Positions 17,921-26,800 of a stretch of DNA of 64,000 bases are shown piece by piece. The notes beneath the pieces are model-generated. The model was given only the letters and a program-made list of their open reading frames with translations. It did not search any database and was not told the DNA's origin. Source of the stretch: Peteryoungia ipomoeae (GTDB lineage Bacteria; Pseudomonadota; Alphaproteobacteria; Rhizobiales; Rhizobiaceae). Both the position numbers and the translations under genes were made by a program. The number at the start of each line of letters is the position of its first letter. Positions within the stretch are counted from its first letter, which is position 1. Location: assembly GCF_004912165.1 (NCBI RefSeq), contig NZ_STGV01000006.1, positions 124,001 to 188,000 on the forward strand. The letters run 5' to 3'.

Positions 17921-18838
17921 ATGTCCATTGAAACAACCGCCCTGATCGATGAGCCGCATGTGGCAAAGCGCATGTATCGCATGCTGCTCGCCGACAAGTT
18001 CGCTCTATGCGCGGCCATTTTCCTCCTCGTCATTCTGATCATGGCGATCATCGGTCCGAGCTGGTTGGGAGATCTCGCCACCAAGCAGAACCTGCGCGGA
18101 AGAAACGCGGCTCCCTTTGATTTCGAAAAGGCATGGGTCTGGTGGATGGGCGCCGATGCGCTCGGCCGTCCGCTGCTCGCGCGCATTATTGTCGCCACGC
18201 AGAACACCGTCATGGTCGCAGCGGGTGCCGTCCTGATTTCGGCCGTCACCGGAACGGTTCTCGGCCTAATTGCCGGCTTTTCCTCGCCGCGCGTCAGCCA
18301 GATCATCATGCGGCTCGCGGACGTCATCATGTCCTTCCCGTCGCTGCTGATCGCGGTCATCGTGCTTTACATCCTCGGTTCGTCCATTCTGAACCTGATG
18401 CTGGTGCTGGCGATCACACGCATCCCCGTCTATCTGCGCACGACGCGTGCCGAAGTGCTTGAAATCCGGGAACGCATGTTCGTTCAGGCAGCTAGAGTCA
18501 TGGGAGCATCCAGCAAACGCATTCTGTTCCGGCATATCCTGCCGGTCGTTTTGCCGACGCTCACCACGCTTGCCACCCTCGACTTTGCCTATGTGATGCT
18601 GGCGGAAAGTGCCCTGTCCTTTCTCGGTATCGGCATCCAGCCGCCCGAGATCACCTGGGGGCTGATGATCAGCCAGGGGCGGCAATATCTGACCAATGCC
18701 TGGTGGCTGTCTTTCTGGCCGGGGCTTGCGATCATTCTGACGACGATGTCGCTGAACCTCCTGTCGAACTGGATGCGTATCGCGCTCGATCCGGTGCAGC
18801 GCTGGCGGCTGGAAATGAAAGGGGCCAAGAATGGCTGA
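17921..18838 (+). CDS. ABC transporter permease, DppC-like
   Basis: 305 residues, inner membrane. An N-terminal cytoplasmic extension and first helix (about 28-48) are followed by a periplasmic region ending in WWMGADALGRPLLARIIVAT, the OppC/DppC hallmark, and then five more helices. The coupling segment is RMFVQAARVMGASSKRILFR. The ATG ten bases after the dppB-like stop, with GGGGG upstream, is preferred over an in-frame ATG inside the previous gene. The last eight bases overlap the start of the ATPase gene, indicating translational coupling. Confidence 0.92.
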   Translation: MSIETTALIDEPHVAKRMYRMLLADKFALCAAIFLLVILIMAIIGPSWLGDLATKQNLRGRNAAPFDFEKAWVWWMGADALGRPLLARIIVATQNTVMVAAGAVLISAVTGTVLGLIAGFSSPRVSQIIMRLADVIMSFPSLLIAVIVLYILGSSILNLMLVLAITRIPVYLRTTRAEVLEIRERMFVQAARVMGASSKRILFRHILPVVLPTLTTLATLDFAYVMLAESALSFLGIGIQPPEITWGLMISQGRQYLTNAWWLSFWPGLAIILTTMSLNLLSNWMRIALDPVQRWRLEMKGAKNG

Positions 18839-20450
18839 CCATCTGCTCGAAGTCCGTAACCTCTCGGTCGAGTTTCACACGGCTGTCGGCGTTGTGAAAG
18901 CCGTTAGAAACATGTCCTATCACCTCGATCGGGGCGAGACGCTTGCGATCCTTGGCGAGAGTGGCTCGGGCAAGTCCGTGTCGTCTTCGGCGATCATGAA
19001 CCTCATTGACATGCCGCCGGGACGCATCAGCTCCGGCGAAATCCTTCTCGACGGCGTCGATCTGCTGAAAATGCCCGTGTCGGAGCGACGCGAGATCAAT
19101 GGTCGTAAGATCGCGATGATCTTTCAGGATCCGCTCAGCCATCTCAATCCGGTCTATACGGTCGGCTGGCAGGTCCGAGAAGCGCTGACAGCCCACGGAA
19201 CGGGTTCGTCCAAGGCGCAGGCCGAAGCGCTGCGCCTGCTTGGTCGTGTCGGTATCCCCGATCCTGCGCAGGCGCTGGACAAATATCCGCACGAGTTTTC
19301 CGGCGGCCAGCGCCAACGTGTCATGATCGCCATGGCGTTGGCGCTCAGGCCCGATCTGCTGATCGCGGACGAACCGACGACCGCACTCGATGTCACCGTG
19401 CAGGCCGAAGTGCTGGCGCTTCTCAAGGAGTTGCAGCGCGAGACCGGGATGGCCGTCCTCATCATCACACACGATCTCGGCGTTGTCGCCGAGATCGCGG
19501 ACCGTGTCGTGGTGATGGAGAAAGGCGTCCTGGTCGAGGCCGGCACGGTGCGCGAGGTCTACAAGAACCCCCAGCATCCCTATACCAGGAAGCTGATTGC
19601 GGCCGCCCCGGGCAAAGGTGAGATGCACCAGCCGTTCAAGGGGGCAGAGCCTGTCTTGAGCGTTCGGGACGTTCGCAAGAACTACGGCGCCTTTGCAGCA
19701 CTTAAGGGTGTCTCCTTCGACCTCCTCGCCGGTGAGACGCTTGCCGTCGTCGGCGAAAGCGGGTCAGGCAAATCGACGCTTGCCCGCATTCTGCTGAGGC
19801 TCGACGAGCCGGATTCAGGATCAGCGCTATGGAAGGGCAGGGATCTGTTCCAGCTGTCAGCTGCCGAACTCTACAAGCTCCGGCGCGATCTGCAGATGGT
19901 TTTCCAGGACCCCACCCAATCACTCAACCCGCGCATGACGGTCTATCAGCTCATCTCGGAAGCCTGGCTTATCCATCCCGATATCCTGCCGAAGTCGAAA
20001 TGGCGCGAGCGCGTGTCGGAGCTTCTGACCCAGGTCGGTCTCGGACCTGAGCATATGGGGCGCTATCCGCACCAATTCTCTGGCGGTCAGCGGCAGCGCA
20101 TCGCGATCGCCCGGGCGCTGGCGCTCGAGCCGCAGCTGATCATCTGCGACGAGGCGGTCTCAGCGCTCGACGTCTCGGTTCAGGCGCAGGTTATCGCGCT
20201 TCTCGACAAGCTTCGCCGCGAGATGGGGATCGCCTTCATCTTCATCGCGCATGATCTGCCCGTGGTGCGCGATTTCGCTGACCATGTAATGGTCATGCAG
20301 AAGGGGGAAGTGGTCGAGCTCGGAACCGTGCGCGAGATCTTCGAGACGCCGAAGAAAGCATACACGCAGGCGCTGCTTGCCGCCGGGCTCGATCCCGATC
20401 CGGACGTGCAGGCTCAGAACCGGGCCCAGCGCCTGACCCGTGCGTCCTGA
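18831..20450 (+). CDS. Fused two-domain ABC ATPase (OppD-OppF type)
   Basis: 539 residues with two complete nucleotide-binding domains in one chain, as in GsiA and YejF. Domain one has Walker A GESGSGKS (42-49), FSGGQRQRVMIAMAL and Walker [13 protein letters not shown]. Domain two has a second GESGSGKST (about 305), FSGGQRQRIAIARAL and LIICDEAVSALD, in which the usual DEP is DEA. Each domain ends with the oligopeptide-transporter C-terminal extension (HPYTRKLIAAAPG in the first). It energises the DppB/C-like channel. Its start overlaps the preceding permease gene by eight bases. Confidence 0.94.
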   Translation: MADHLLEVRNLSVEFHTAVGVVKAVRNMSYHLDRGETLAILGESGSGKSVSSSAIMNLIDMPPGRISSGEILLDGVDLLKMPVSERREINGRKIAMIFQDPLSHLNPVYTVGWQVREALTAHGTGSSKAQAEALRLLGRVGIPDPAQALDKYPHEFSGGQRQRVMIAMALALRPDLLIADEPTTALDVTVQAEVLALLKELQRETGMAVLIITHDLGVVAEIADRVVVMEKGVLVEAGTVREVYKNPQHPYTRKLIAAAPGKGEMHQPFKGAEPVLSVRDVRKNYGAFAALKGVSFDLLAGETLAVVGESGSGKSTLARILLRLDEPDSGSALWKGRDLFQLSAAELYKLRRDLQMVFQDPTQSLNPRMTVYQLISEAWLIHPDILPKSKWRERVSELLTQVGLGPEHMGRYPHQFSGGQRQRIAIARALALEPQLIICDEAVSALDVSVQAQVIALLDKLRREMGIAFIFIAHDLPVVRDFADHVMVMQKGEVVELGTVREIFETPKKAYTQALLAAGLDPDPDVQAQNRAQRLTRAS

Positions 20451-20475
20451 CATCAAGCATCCTTGGAGAAAACCC

Positions 20476-21366
20476 ATGTCCAAAAAGGCCTTCGTCGCGC
20501 TCGTCACCTGCTTCAACGAGGACGAGACGATCAATTACGAAGCCACCCGCGCCCAGGTCCGCCGTCAGGTGGCGGCCGGCAACAACATCATGTGCGCCGG
20601 TACCAATGGTGATTTCACCGCGTTGACTTTCGACGAAAAGGTGAAGCTTGCGGAAGCCGTGGTCGATGAGGTTGGCGGCAAGGTCGATGTCATCGTCAAT
20701 GCCGGCATGCCAGCGACCTTCGAAACGATCAAGCTCGCGAAAGAATTCGATCGCATCGGCGTGACGGCGATTGCCGTCATCACGCCCTTTTTCATCGCCT
20801 GTACCCAGGATGGCCTTATCCGGCATTTCTCAACCGTGGCAGACGCGGTGGCGACACCGATCTACCTCTACGACATTCCGGCCCGCACGCAGAACCATAT
20901 CGAGCCGGATACGGCCCGCAAGCTCGCCGCGCATGGCAATATCGCCGGTATCAAGGATTCTGGCGGCGCCAAGGAAACGCTGGAGGCCTATCTCGCCGTA
21001 TCCCGCGACATGCCCGGCTTCGACGTCTATTCCGGCCCCGACCACCTCGTGCTCTGGGCGCTTCAGAATGGTACGGCCGGCTGCATCTCCGGCCTTGGCA
21101 ACGCGATTCCGGATGTGCTTGCAGGGATACTGAAAGGCTACAACAGTGGTGACATCGCTGAAGCCGAACGTCAGCAGGAGATTTTCACCGCGTTCCGCAC
21201 CGATCTTTATGCGCTGGGCTTTGCACCCGCGATGGTCAAACGGGCGCTCTTTCTCCAGGATGCCTCGGTTGGCGCGAGCCGTCAGCCAGCGCTATTGCCG
21301 GATCCAGAGCAAGACGCCAAGATTGCCGACATTCTTCACCGCTTTGGTCTTGTCGCCCGGAGCTGA
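20476..21366 (+). CDS. DapA/NanA-family aldolase (dihydrodipicolinate synthase superfamily)
   Basis: 296 residues, TIM barrel. The carboxylate-binding loop reads GTNGDFTAL (42-50), the catalytic Tyr is Y132 in LYDIPART, and the Schiff-base Lys is K160 in GIKDSGG. The family condenses or cleaves pyruvate with aldehydes: lysine synthesis, N-acetylneuraminate lyase, keto-deoxy sugar acid aldolases. Lying last in a catabolic transport operon, with a sialidase-like protein nearby, it is more likely a lyase of a 2-keto-3-deoxy or nonulosonate-like acid than a biosynthetic DapA. The ATG after TTGGAGAA is preferred to an upstream in-frame ATG overlapping the ATPase gene. The true substrate is unknown. 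Confidence 0.88.
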   Translation: MSKKAFVALVTCFNEDETINYEATRAQVRRQVAAGNNIMCAGTNGDFTALTFDEKVKLAEAVVDEVGGKVDVIVNAGMPATFETIKLAKEFDRIGVTAIAVITPFFIACTQDGLIRHFSTVADAVATPIYLYDIPARTQNHIEPDTARKLAAHGNIAGIKDSGGAKETLEAYLAVSRDMPGFDVYSGPDHLVLWALQNGTAGCISGLGNAIPDVLAGILKGYNSGDIAEAERQQEIFTAFRTDLYALGFAPAMVKRALFLQDASVGASRQPALLPDPEQDAKIADILHRFGLVARS

Positions 21367-21702
21367 TGCGAGATGGGGCGCCGTTCGTCGGCGGAATGGC
21401 GATCGAGGGTATGATTTTTTGCATAGCCGTCTCATCTGCCTGAAAAGAAGCGGCGGAGGACGCCAGGCTGTGATTTCGGTATGGTCGTCTGGAATTCGAT
21501 GATGGACGAATTTTAGGCTCGTCCCACCGTGGCGATGGAACAATTGGTCTGGTCATACCCTTAGCCGATCACGGAGGCGTCTGATCCTTGCACCTGTACA
21601 GGATCTGTGTGGGCAGGGAGCTTGTGCAGCGCAGGCACTGTGTCCCGCGTGATCAGCTGCTTTCGACGCCGGAGGTTGGACCATAAAGATGAGGGGTACC
21701 AG
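21367..21702. other. 336-base region before mgtC, with small palindromes
   Basis: No gene is seen. GATCCT and AGGATC (21583-21605) flank a perfect CCTGTACAGG palindrome (21593-21602), about 100 bases before mgtC, and could form a leader hairpin. A T-run at 21414-21419 may belong to a weak terminator of the aldolase operon, but no strong stem precedes it. I do not recognise a known magnesium riboswitch. Confidence 0.4.
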
Positions 21703-22206
21703 ATGCTGGACGAAATCGGCTCGACGCTGGTCAGTGAATTTTCCGATCTGCCCGATTTGTCGACGATCGTCCGCATTACCGTGCGGCTGACGATTGCTGC
21801 CGTTCTCGGCGGTATTCTCGGCTATGAGCGCGAGCGGAAGGGTCGCAGTGCCGGCGTTCGCACACATATGTTGGTGGCCGTGGGAGCCGCACTTTTCGTC
21901 ATCGGACCGCAGCAGGCGGGGATGCAGATCGGCGATCTCTCGCGCGTCCTGCAGGGCGTGGTCCAGGGCATTGGCTTTCTCGGCGCAGGCGCAATCATGG
22001 TTCGCTCGGCGCAGCGGCAGGTTGAGGGACTGACGACCGCCGCCAATATCTGGGCGACGGCCGGGATCGGGGTGATTGCCGGGCTTGGTCTGGAGGGAAC
22101 CGCGGTCCTGTCGACGCTGATCGTCTTCCTCATTCTGGCAGCGGTTCCACTCCTCTTGCCGAAGCAGGCCGAGGAGGAGACAGCGGTGGAAAAGCCGGCC
22201 GCTTGA
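21703..22206 (+). CDS. mgtC: MgtC/SapB family membrane protein
   Basis: 167 residues, inner membrane, with four to five hydrophobic helices. Family signatures are GGILGYERERKGRSAGVRTHMLV (quoted region 40-62, with Arg and Glu conserved) and GVVQGIGFLGAGAIM. It lacks the C-terminal ACT-like domain of Salmonella MgtC, so it is the short SapB-like form. MgtC proteins support growth in low magnesium or inside host cells, in part by inhibiting the F-type ATP synthase. The start follows AGGGG. It faces the RND efflux operon, and its final codons lie inside the stem of that operon's terminator. Confidence 0.88.
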   Translation: MLDEIGSTLVSEFSDLPDLSTIVRITVRLTIAAVLGGILGYERERKGRSAGVRTHMLVAVGAALFVIGPQQAGMQIGDLSRVLQGVVQGIGFLGAGAIMVRSAQRQVEGLTTAANIWATAGIGVIAGLGLEGTAVLSTLIVFLILAAVPLLLPKQAEEETAVEKPAA

Positions 22207-22213
22207 GGCCGGC
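22190..22213 (-). terminator. Rho-independent terminator of the RND efflux operon
   Basis: On the leftward strand GCCGGCC and GGCCGGC (seven G-C pairs, six-base loop) are followed by TTTT. The stem overlaps the last codons and stop of the convergent mgtC gene. A shorter GCCTAGGC plus TTTTT at 22226-22238 could serve mgtC on the other strand. Confidence 0.65.
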
Positions 22214-22227
22214 CTAACCAGGCGTGC

Positions 22228-25200
22228 CTAGGCTTTTTCCATCGCATTCGCGGTCTGGATATCCTCCAACCCGTGCTGGCGCAGCGGCCTGTTGCCGGCG
22301 AGCAGGCGGGCAAGCAGATAGAAGACCGGCGTCATGAATATGCCGAACAGCGTGACGCCGATCATGCCCGAGAAGACAGCGACACCCATGGCAGCGCGCA
22401 TCTCCGCGCCTGCGCCGGTCGAGATGACGAGCGGAATGACGCCCATGATGAACGCCATCGACGTCATCAGGATCGGTCGAAGGCGAAGCCGGCTTGCTTC
22501 GATTGCGGCCTCATAGGGCGTGCGGCCTTCAAACTCGAGCTCGCGGGCAAACTCGACGATCAGGATGGCGTTCTTCGCCGACAAGCCCACCAGCACCACC
22601 AGTCCGATCTGGGTGAAGATGTTGTTGTCTCCCCCCGTATACCAGACACCGACCAGTGCCGCGAGAACGCCCATCGGAACGATCATGATGATCGATAGAG
22701 GCAGCGTCAGACTTTCATACTGTGCAGCCAGCACAAGATAGACGAGCAGCAGGGCCAGCGGGAAGACGATGATGCTCGAGTTACCGGCAAGGATCTGCTG
22801 GTAGGTCAGGTCCGTCCATTCGTAGTCGACGCCAGCAGGCATGGTCTCCTTGAGGATCTTGTCCATTGCCGCCTCGGCCTGGCCTGACGAAAAGCCCGGG
22901 GCCGGGCCGCCGTTGATGTCAGCCGCCAGGAAACCGTTGTAGCGCGTGGTGCGTTCCGGCCCGGTCGACGTTTCCACGTTCAGCAGCGCTGACAGCGGGA
23001 TCATTTCCCCGCTGGCCGAGCGAACCTTCAGCTGTCCGATATCCTCGGGCGCTGCGCGATACTGGGCATCGGCCTGCACCCGGACGCTGTAGGTACGGCC
23101 GAAGGCATTGAAGTCGTTGACGTAGAGCGAGCCCAGGTAGATCTGGAGCGTCTGGAAGACGTCGGTGACGGAAACGCCGAGTTGCTGTGCCTTGATGCGG
23201 TCGAGATCGGCGAAGAGTTGCGGCACGTTGACCTGGAAGCTCGAGAAAATGCCGGCGAGTTCCGGGGTCTGATAGGCCTTGGCGAGAACGGCCTTCGTCG
23301 TTTCGTCGAGTGTCTGGTAGCCGAATCCGGCACGATCCTCGATCTGCAGCTTGAAGCCGCCGGTCGAGCCCAGCCCGTTTACGGGCGGTGGCGGGAACAT
23401 TGCGATGAAGGCGCCGTCGATCGCGGCGAATTTCTGGTTGAGAGCCATGGCGATCGCCCCGCCCGCGAGGGACGGATCGCGCCGCTCCTCGAAATCGTCC
23501 AGCACGGCAAAGACGATGCCGGCGTTCGAGCCGATGGTGAAGCCGTTGATCGACAGGCCGGGGAAGGCAAGCGCGTTTTTGACCCCCGGTTCCTGCAGCG
23601 CAATGTCGCTCATCTGGCGGATGACTTCTTCCGTGCGATCGAGTGTGGCGCCATCGGGCAATTGTGCAAAACCGATGAGATACTGCTTGTCCTGCGCCGG
23701 CACGAAGCCGCCGGGCACGGTGGTGAACATGCCGTAAGTCGCTGCGACCAGCGCAAGGTAGAGAACCATGACGAAGCTCTTGCGACCGAGAAGACCGCCG
23801 ACGCTGCGGCCATAGCCGCTTGAGGCTGCGCCGAAGGCACGGTTGAAGCCACGGAAGAACCAGCCGAGCAGGGCGTCCATGATGCGGGTGAGCCGATCCT
23901 TCGGCGCGTGGTGGTCCTTCAGAAGCAGGGCTGCAAGGGCCGGCGAAAGGGTCAGCGAATTCAGCGCAGAAATCACGGTCGAGATCGCGATGGTCAGCGC
24001 GAACTGCCGGTAGAACTGACCCGAAAGGCCGGTGATGAAGGCCAGCGGCACGAAAACCGCGACCAGCACCAGAGCGATCGCGATGATTGGTCCGGAGACT
24101 TCCTTCATCGCCTTGTAGGTTGCGTCTCTAGGCGAGAGCCCGTTCTCGATGTTGCGTTCGACATTTTCGACAACGACGATCGCGTCGTCGACCACGATGC
24201 CGATTGCCAGCACCAGGCCGAACAAGGTGAGCGCATTGATCGAGAAACCGAATGCATACATGACGGCAAAGGTACCGACGATGGAGACAGGTACGGCAAT
24301 CAGCGGAATGATCGATGCGCGCCAGGTCTGCAGGAAGAGGATCACGACGAGAACGACCAGCGCGATCGCCTCGAGCAGCGTATCGACCACCTTGTCGATC
24401 GACGCGCGGACAAATTCGGTCGTGTCGTAAACGATCTCGAAGCGCACGCCATCCGGCATCGCCTGCTTCAGGTCCGCCATGGTCTGCTGGACGGCGTCGG
24501 AGATGGCGATGGCGTTGGAGCCGGGCGCCTGGAAGATCGGCATGGCAACGGCCGGCTCGCCATCCAGAAGCGAGCGCAATGCGTATTCCGCAGCCCCCAG
24601 TTCGATGCGTGCGACATCCGATAGCCGGGTGATCTCGCCGTTCGGGCCCGACTTCACGACGATGGCGCCGAATTCCTCCGGCGTCTGCAGGCGACCGCGT
24701 GCATTGACATTCAATTGCAGATCCACACCCTGCGGCGAGGGAGAGGCGCCGATGGTGCCGGCGGCGGCCTGGACATTCTGCTGGGCGATTGCGGCGGTGA
24801 TGTCGCTTGCCGCGAGGCCATGCTCGGCGACCTTTTGCGGATCGAGCCAGATGCGCATGGAGTAATCGCCCGCGCCGAAGACCTGGACCTGACCAACGCC
24901 TTCGATGCGTGCCAGCCGATCCTTGATGTTCAGCGTCGCATAGTTGCGCAGATAGGTGAGGTCATAGCGATCTCCGGTGGAGACGAGATGGACCACCATC
25001 ATGAGATCAGGCGAGCTCTTGACCGTCGTGATGCCAAGCGCCCGGACTTCGCCGGGGAGCCGGGGCTCCGCCTGGGCAACGCGGTTCTGGACGAGCTGCT
25101 GCGCCTTGTCCGGATCGGTGCCCAGGCGGAATGTGACGGTCAGCGTCAGCACACCGTCCGATGTCGCCTGGCTCGACATGTAGAGCATGTTCTCGACACC

Positions 25201-25416
25201 GTTGATCTGCTCTTCGAGCGGCGTGGCGACGGTTTCGGCAATGACGGTGGGATTGGCGCCGGGATAGACGGCGCGGACAACCACGGAGGGCGGCACCACC
25301 TCAGGATATTCGGAGATCGGCAGCGCGCGAAGGCCGATCAGGCCTGCCACGAGGATCAAGATCGAGAGGACGGCGGCGAAGACCGGTCGGTCGACAAAAA
25401 AGCGGGAAAAATTCAT
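22228..25416 (-). CDS. RND efflux pump inner-membrane transporter (HAE1/MexF-AcrB type)
   Basis: 1062 residues, trimeric proton-driven multidrug pump. It starts MNFSRFFVDRPVFA, the canonical N-terminus, and has two groups of six helices with two large periplasmic loops. The proton-relay Asp pair is visible in GIVVDDAIVVVENVERN (about residues 400-416), and the second half repeats the pattern (GLSAKNAILIVEFA). The ATG at 25416 is chosen; a GTG three bases earlier is possible. It is the last gene of the operon hydrolase-adaptor-pump. No outer-membrane TolC-like gene is present, so it must use one encoded elsewhere. The LysR regulator at 27744 is the likely controller. Confidence 0.95.
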   Translation of the reverse strand: MNFSRFFVDRPVFAAVLSILILVAGLIGLRALPISEYPEVVPPSVVVRAVYPGANPTVIAETVATPLEEQINGVENMLYMSSQATSDGVLTLTVTFRLGTDPDKAQQLVQNRVAQAEPRLPGEVRALGITTVKSSPDLMMVVHLVSTGDRYDLTYLRNYATLNIKDRLARIEGVGQVQVFGAGDYSMRIWLDPQKVAEHGLAASDITAAIAQQNVQAAAGTIGASPSPQGVDLQLNVNARGRLQTPEEFGAIVVKSGPNGEITRLSDVARIELGAAEYALRSLLDGEPAVAMPIFQAPGSNAIAISDAVQQTMADLKQAMPDGVRFEIVYDTTEFVRASIDKVVDTLLEAIALVVLVVILFLQTWRASIIPLIAVPVSIVGTFAVMYAFGFSINALTLFGLVLAIGIVVDDAIVVVENVERNIENGLSPRDATYKAMKEVSGPIIAIALVLVAVFVPLAFITGLSGQFYRQFALTIAISTVISALNSLTLSPALAALLLKDHHAPKDRLTRIMDALLGWFFRGFNRAFGAASSGYGRSVGGLLGRKSFVMVLYLALVAATYGMFTTVPGGFVPAQDKQYLIGFAQLPDGATLDRTEEVIRQMSDIALQEPGVKNALAFPGLSINGFTIGSNAGIVFAVLDDFEERRDPSLAGGAIAMALNQKFAAIDGAFIAMFPPPPVNGLGSTGGFKLQIEDRAGFGYQTLDETTKAVLAKAYQTPELAGIFSSFQVNVPQLFADLDRIKAQQLGVSVTDVFQTLQIYLGSLYVNDFNAFGRTYSVRVQADAQYRAAPEDIGQLKVRSASGEMIPLSALLNVETSTGPERTTRYNGFLAADINGGPAPGFSSGQAEAAMDKILKETMPAGVDYEWTDLTYQQILAGNSSIIVFPLALLLVYLVLAAQYESLTLPLSIIMIVPMGVLAALVGVWYTGGDNNIFTQIGLVVLVGLSAKNAILIVEFARELEFEGRTPYEAAIEASRLRLRPILMTSMAFIMGVIPLVISTGAGAEMRAAMGVAVFSGMIGVTLFGIFMTPVFYLLARLLAGNRPLRQHGLEDIQTANAMEKA

Positions 25417-25557
25417 CACGAAGCCCCATAGGCGGACAAGGGAGGAGCGACCCCGTAACCGGAGTTGCGGGGTTGGGAGGCGGGAATAAGAGTGAAGCGG
25501 GACGACGACGTGGTGTGCCTTATGATCGGCGCTGAAGCCTTGCCGTCGTCTGGCCCG

Positions 25558-26739
25558 TCAGTTTTTCAGCGCGGTCTGGTCCTGCGGCGCGACCACCGCG
25601 CCGGGACGGATACGCTGCAGGCCGCTGACGACAATGCGATCTCCGGCATTGAGGCCCGCTTCGACGATGCGCTCGCCATCGACGGCTGCGCCCAGTTCGA
25701 CCTGACGGTAGCCAACCGTGTTGTCGGGCGCGACGACGAAGACAAACTTCTTGTCCTGGTCCGTGCCCACTGCCCGTTCGCTGATCGTAAGGCGCTGTTT
25801 CGCCTCAGCCTGGCCAAGCCGCAAACGGGCGAACTGACCTGGGATCAGGCGGCCCTCGGGGTTGTCGAAGACGGCGCGCATGCGGATCGTCCCGGTTGAA
25901 GCGTCGATCTCATTGTTGATCAATTGCAGCCGACCCGGGATCGGAGCAGCGGCGCTGTCGGTTTCGACCTCGACAGGGATCTGATCGAGTTCCGACCCGG
26001 CATCACCGGCCGGCAGGCTGGAGAGCACGTCGCGCAGGTGATCCTCGTCGATCGTGAAGCTCGCATAGATCGGATTGATCGAGACGAGCGTGACAAGTGA
26101 GGATGAGGCGGGGCCCGCCGCCACGAGATTGCCGACGGTGACGTCGAGCGTGCCGATGCGACCGGCAATCGGGGCGCGGATCTCGGTATAGGCGAGATCC
26201 AGCTCGGCAAGCTTCAGGGCAGCGCGGGCCGACTGGAGGTCCGCCTCGGTGGAGGCCTTGGTGCTCTTGCGCTGGGCGACCTCGCTCTGGGAGATAGTGT
26301 TTCGGCCGAGCAGGGCATTGCCGCGATCAAGTTCGGTCGTCGCAAGGACAAGGCGCGCTTCGGCCGATGCGACGGCGCCGCGTGCCTGATCGACAACGGC
26401 TTGATAGGGCTCAGGATCGATCGAAAAGAGAAGATCACCCTTCTCAACTGCGCTGCCTTCGCGGAAATGCACCGCCTGGATCGCGCCCGCGACGCGAGAG
26501 CGGATCTCCACGCGGTCCACGGCTTCGAAGCGCCCTGAGACCTCGCGCCAGATATGCACGGCACGCGGTTTGACTGTCGTCACCGTAACCGGCACGGCAG
26601 GTGGCGCTGCCTCTGCCGTTTCGGTGGAAGCCGCATTTGCCTGCAGCATTGGTTCGAAATAGAAACTTGCGCCGGCAATGGCCAAAGCGGTCCCCATCGC
26701 GCAGCCCCACAGGGCCGCACGTCTGATCCTTGCGGTCAT
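25558..26739 (-). CDS. RND efflux periplasmic adaptor (membrane fusion protein)
   Basis: 393 residues. An N-terminal membrane anchor or signal (about 7-30) lacks a convincing lipobox. The barrel-lipoyl half (VEIRSRVAGAIQAVHFREGSAV) is followed by a helical hairpin (about 110-180), the second lipoyl half (IRAPIAGRIGTLDVTVGNLV) and a C-terminal beta-barrel/membrane-proximal domain. This is the MexE/AcrA layout. The adaptor links the inner-membrane pump to an outer-membrane channel. The ATG follows AAGGAG; upstream in-frame ATGs lack family similarity. 141 bases separate it from the pump gene. Confidence 0.93.
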   Translation of the reverse strand: MTARIRRAALWGCAMGTALAIAGASFYFEPMLQANAASTETAEAAPPAVPVTVTTVKPRAVHIWREVSGRFEAVDRVEIRSRVAGAIQAVHFREGSAVEKGDLLFSIDPEPYQAVVDQARGAVASAEARLVLATTELDRGNALLGRNTISQSEVAQRKSTKASTEADLQSARAALKLAELDLAYTEIRAPIAGRIGTLDVTVGNLVAAGPASSSLVTLVSINPIYASFTIDEDHLRDVLSSLPAGDAGSELDQIPVEVETDSAAAPIPGRLQLINNEIDASTGTIRMRAVFDNPEGRLIPGQFARLRLGQAEAKQRLTISERAVGTDQDKKFVFVVAPDNTVGYRQVELGAAVDGERIVEAGLNAGDRIVVSGLQRIRPGAVVAPQDQTALKN

Positions 26740-26800
26740 GATCGTCTCCTTCGGTTCGTTGCGAACCGCTCTGTTATGGGGGCGGGTGGAAGACCCGCCG

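Noticed and set aside
20440..20475. Upstream in-frame ATG for the DapA-like aldolase
   Set aside because: It overlaps the ATPase gene end, lacks a ribosome site and adds residues outside the family alignment; the ATG at 20476 follows a good GGAG.
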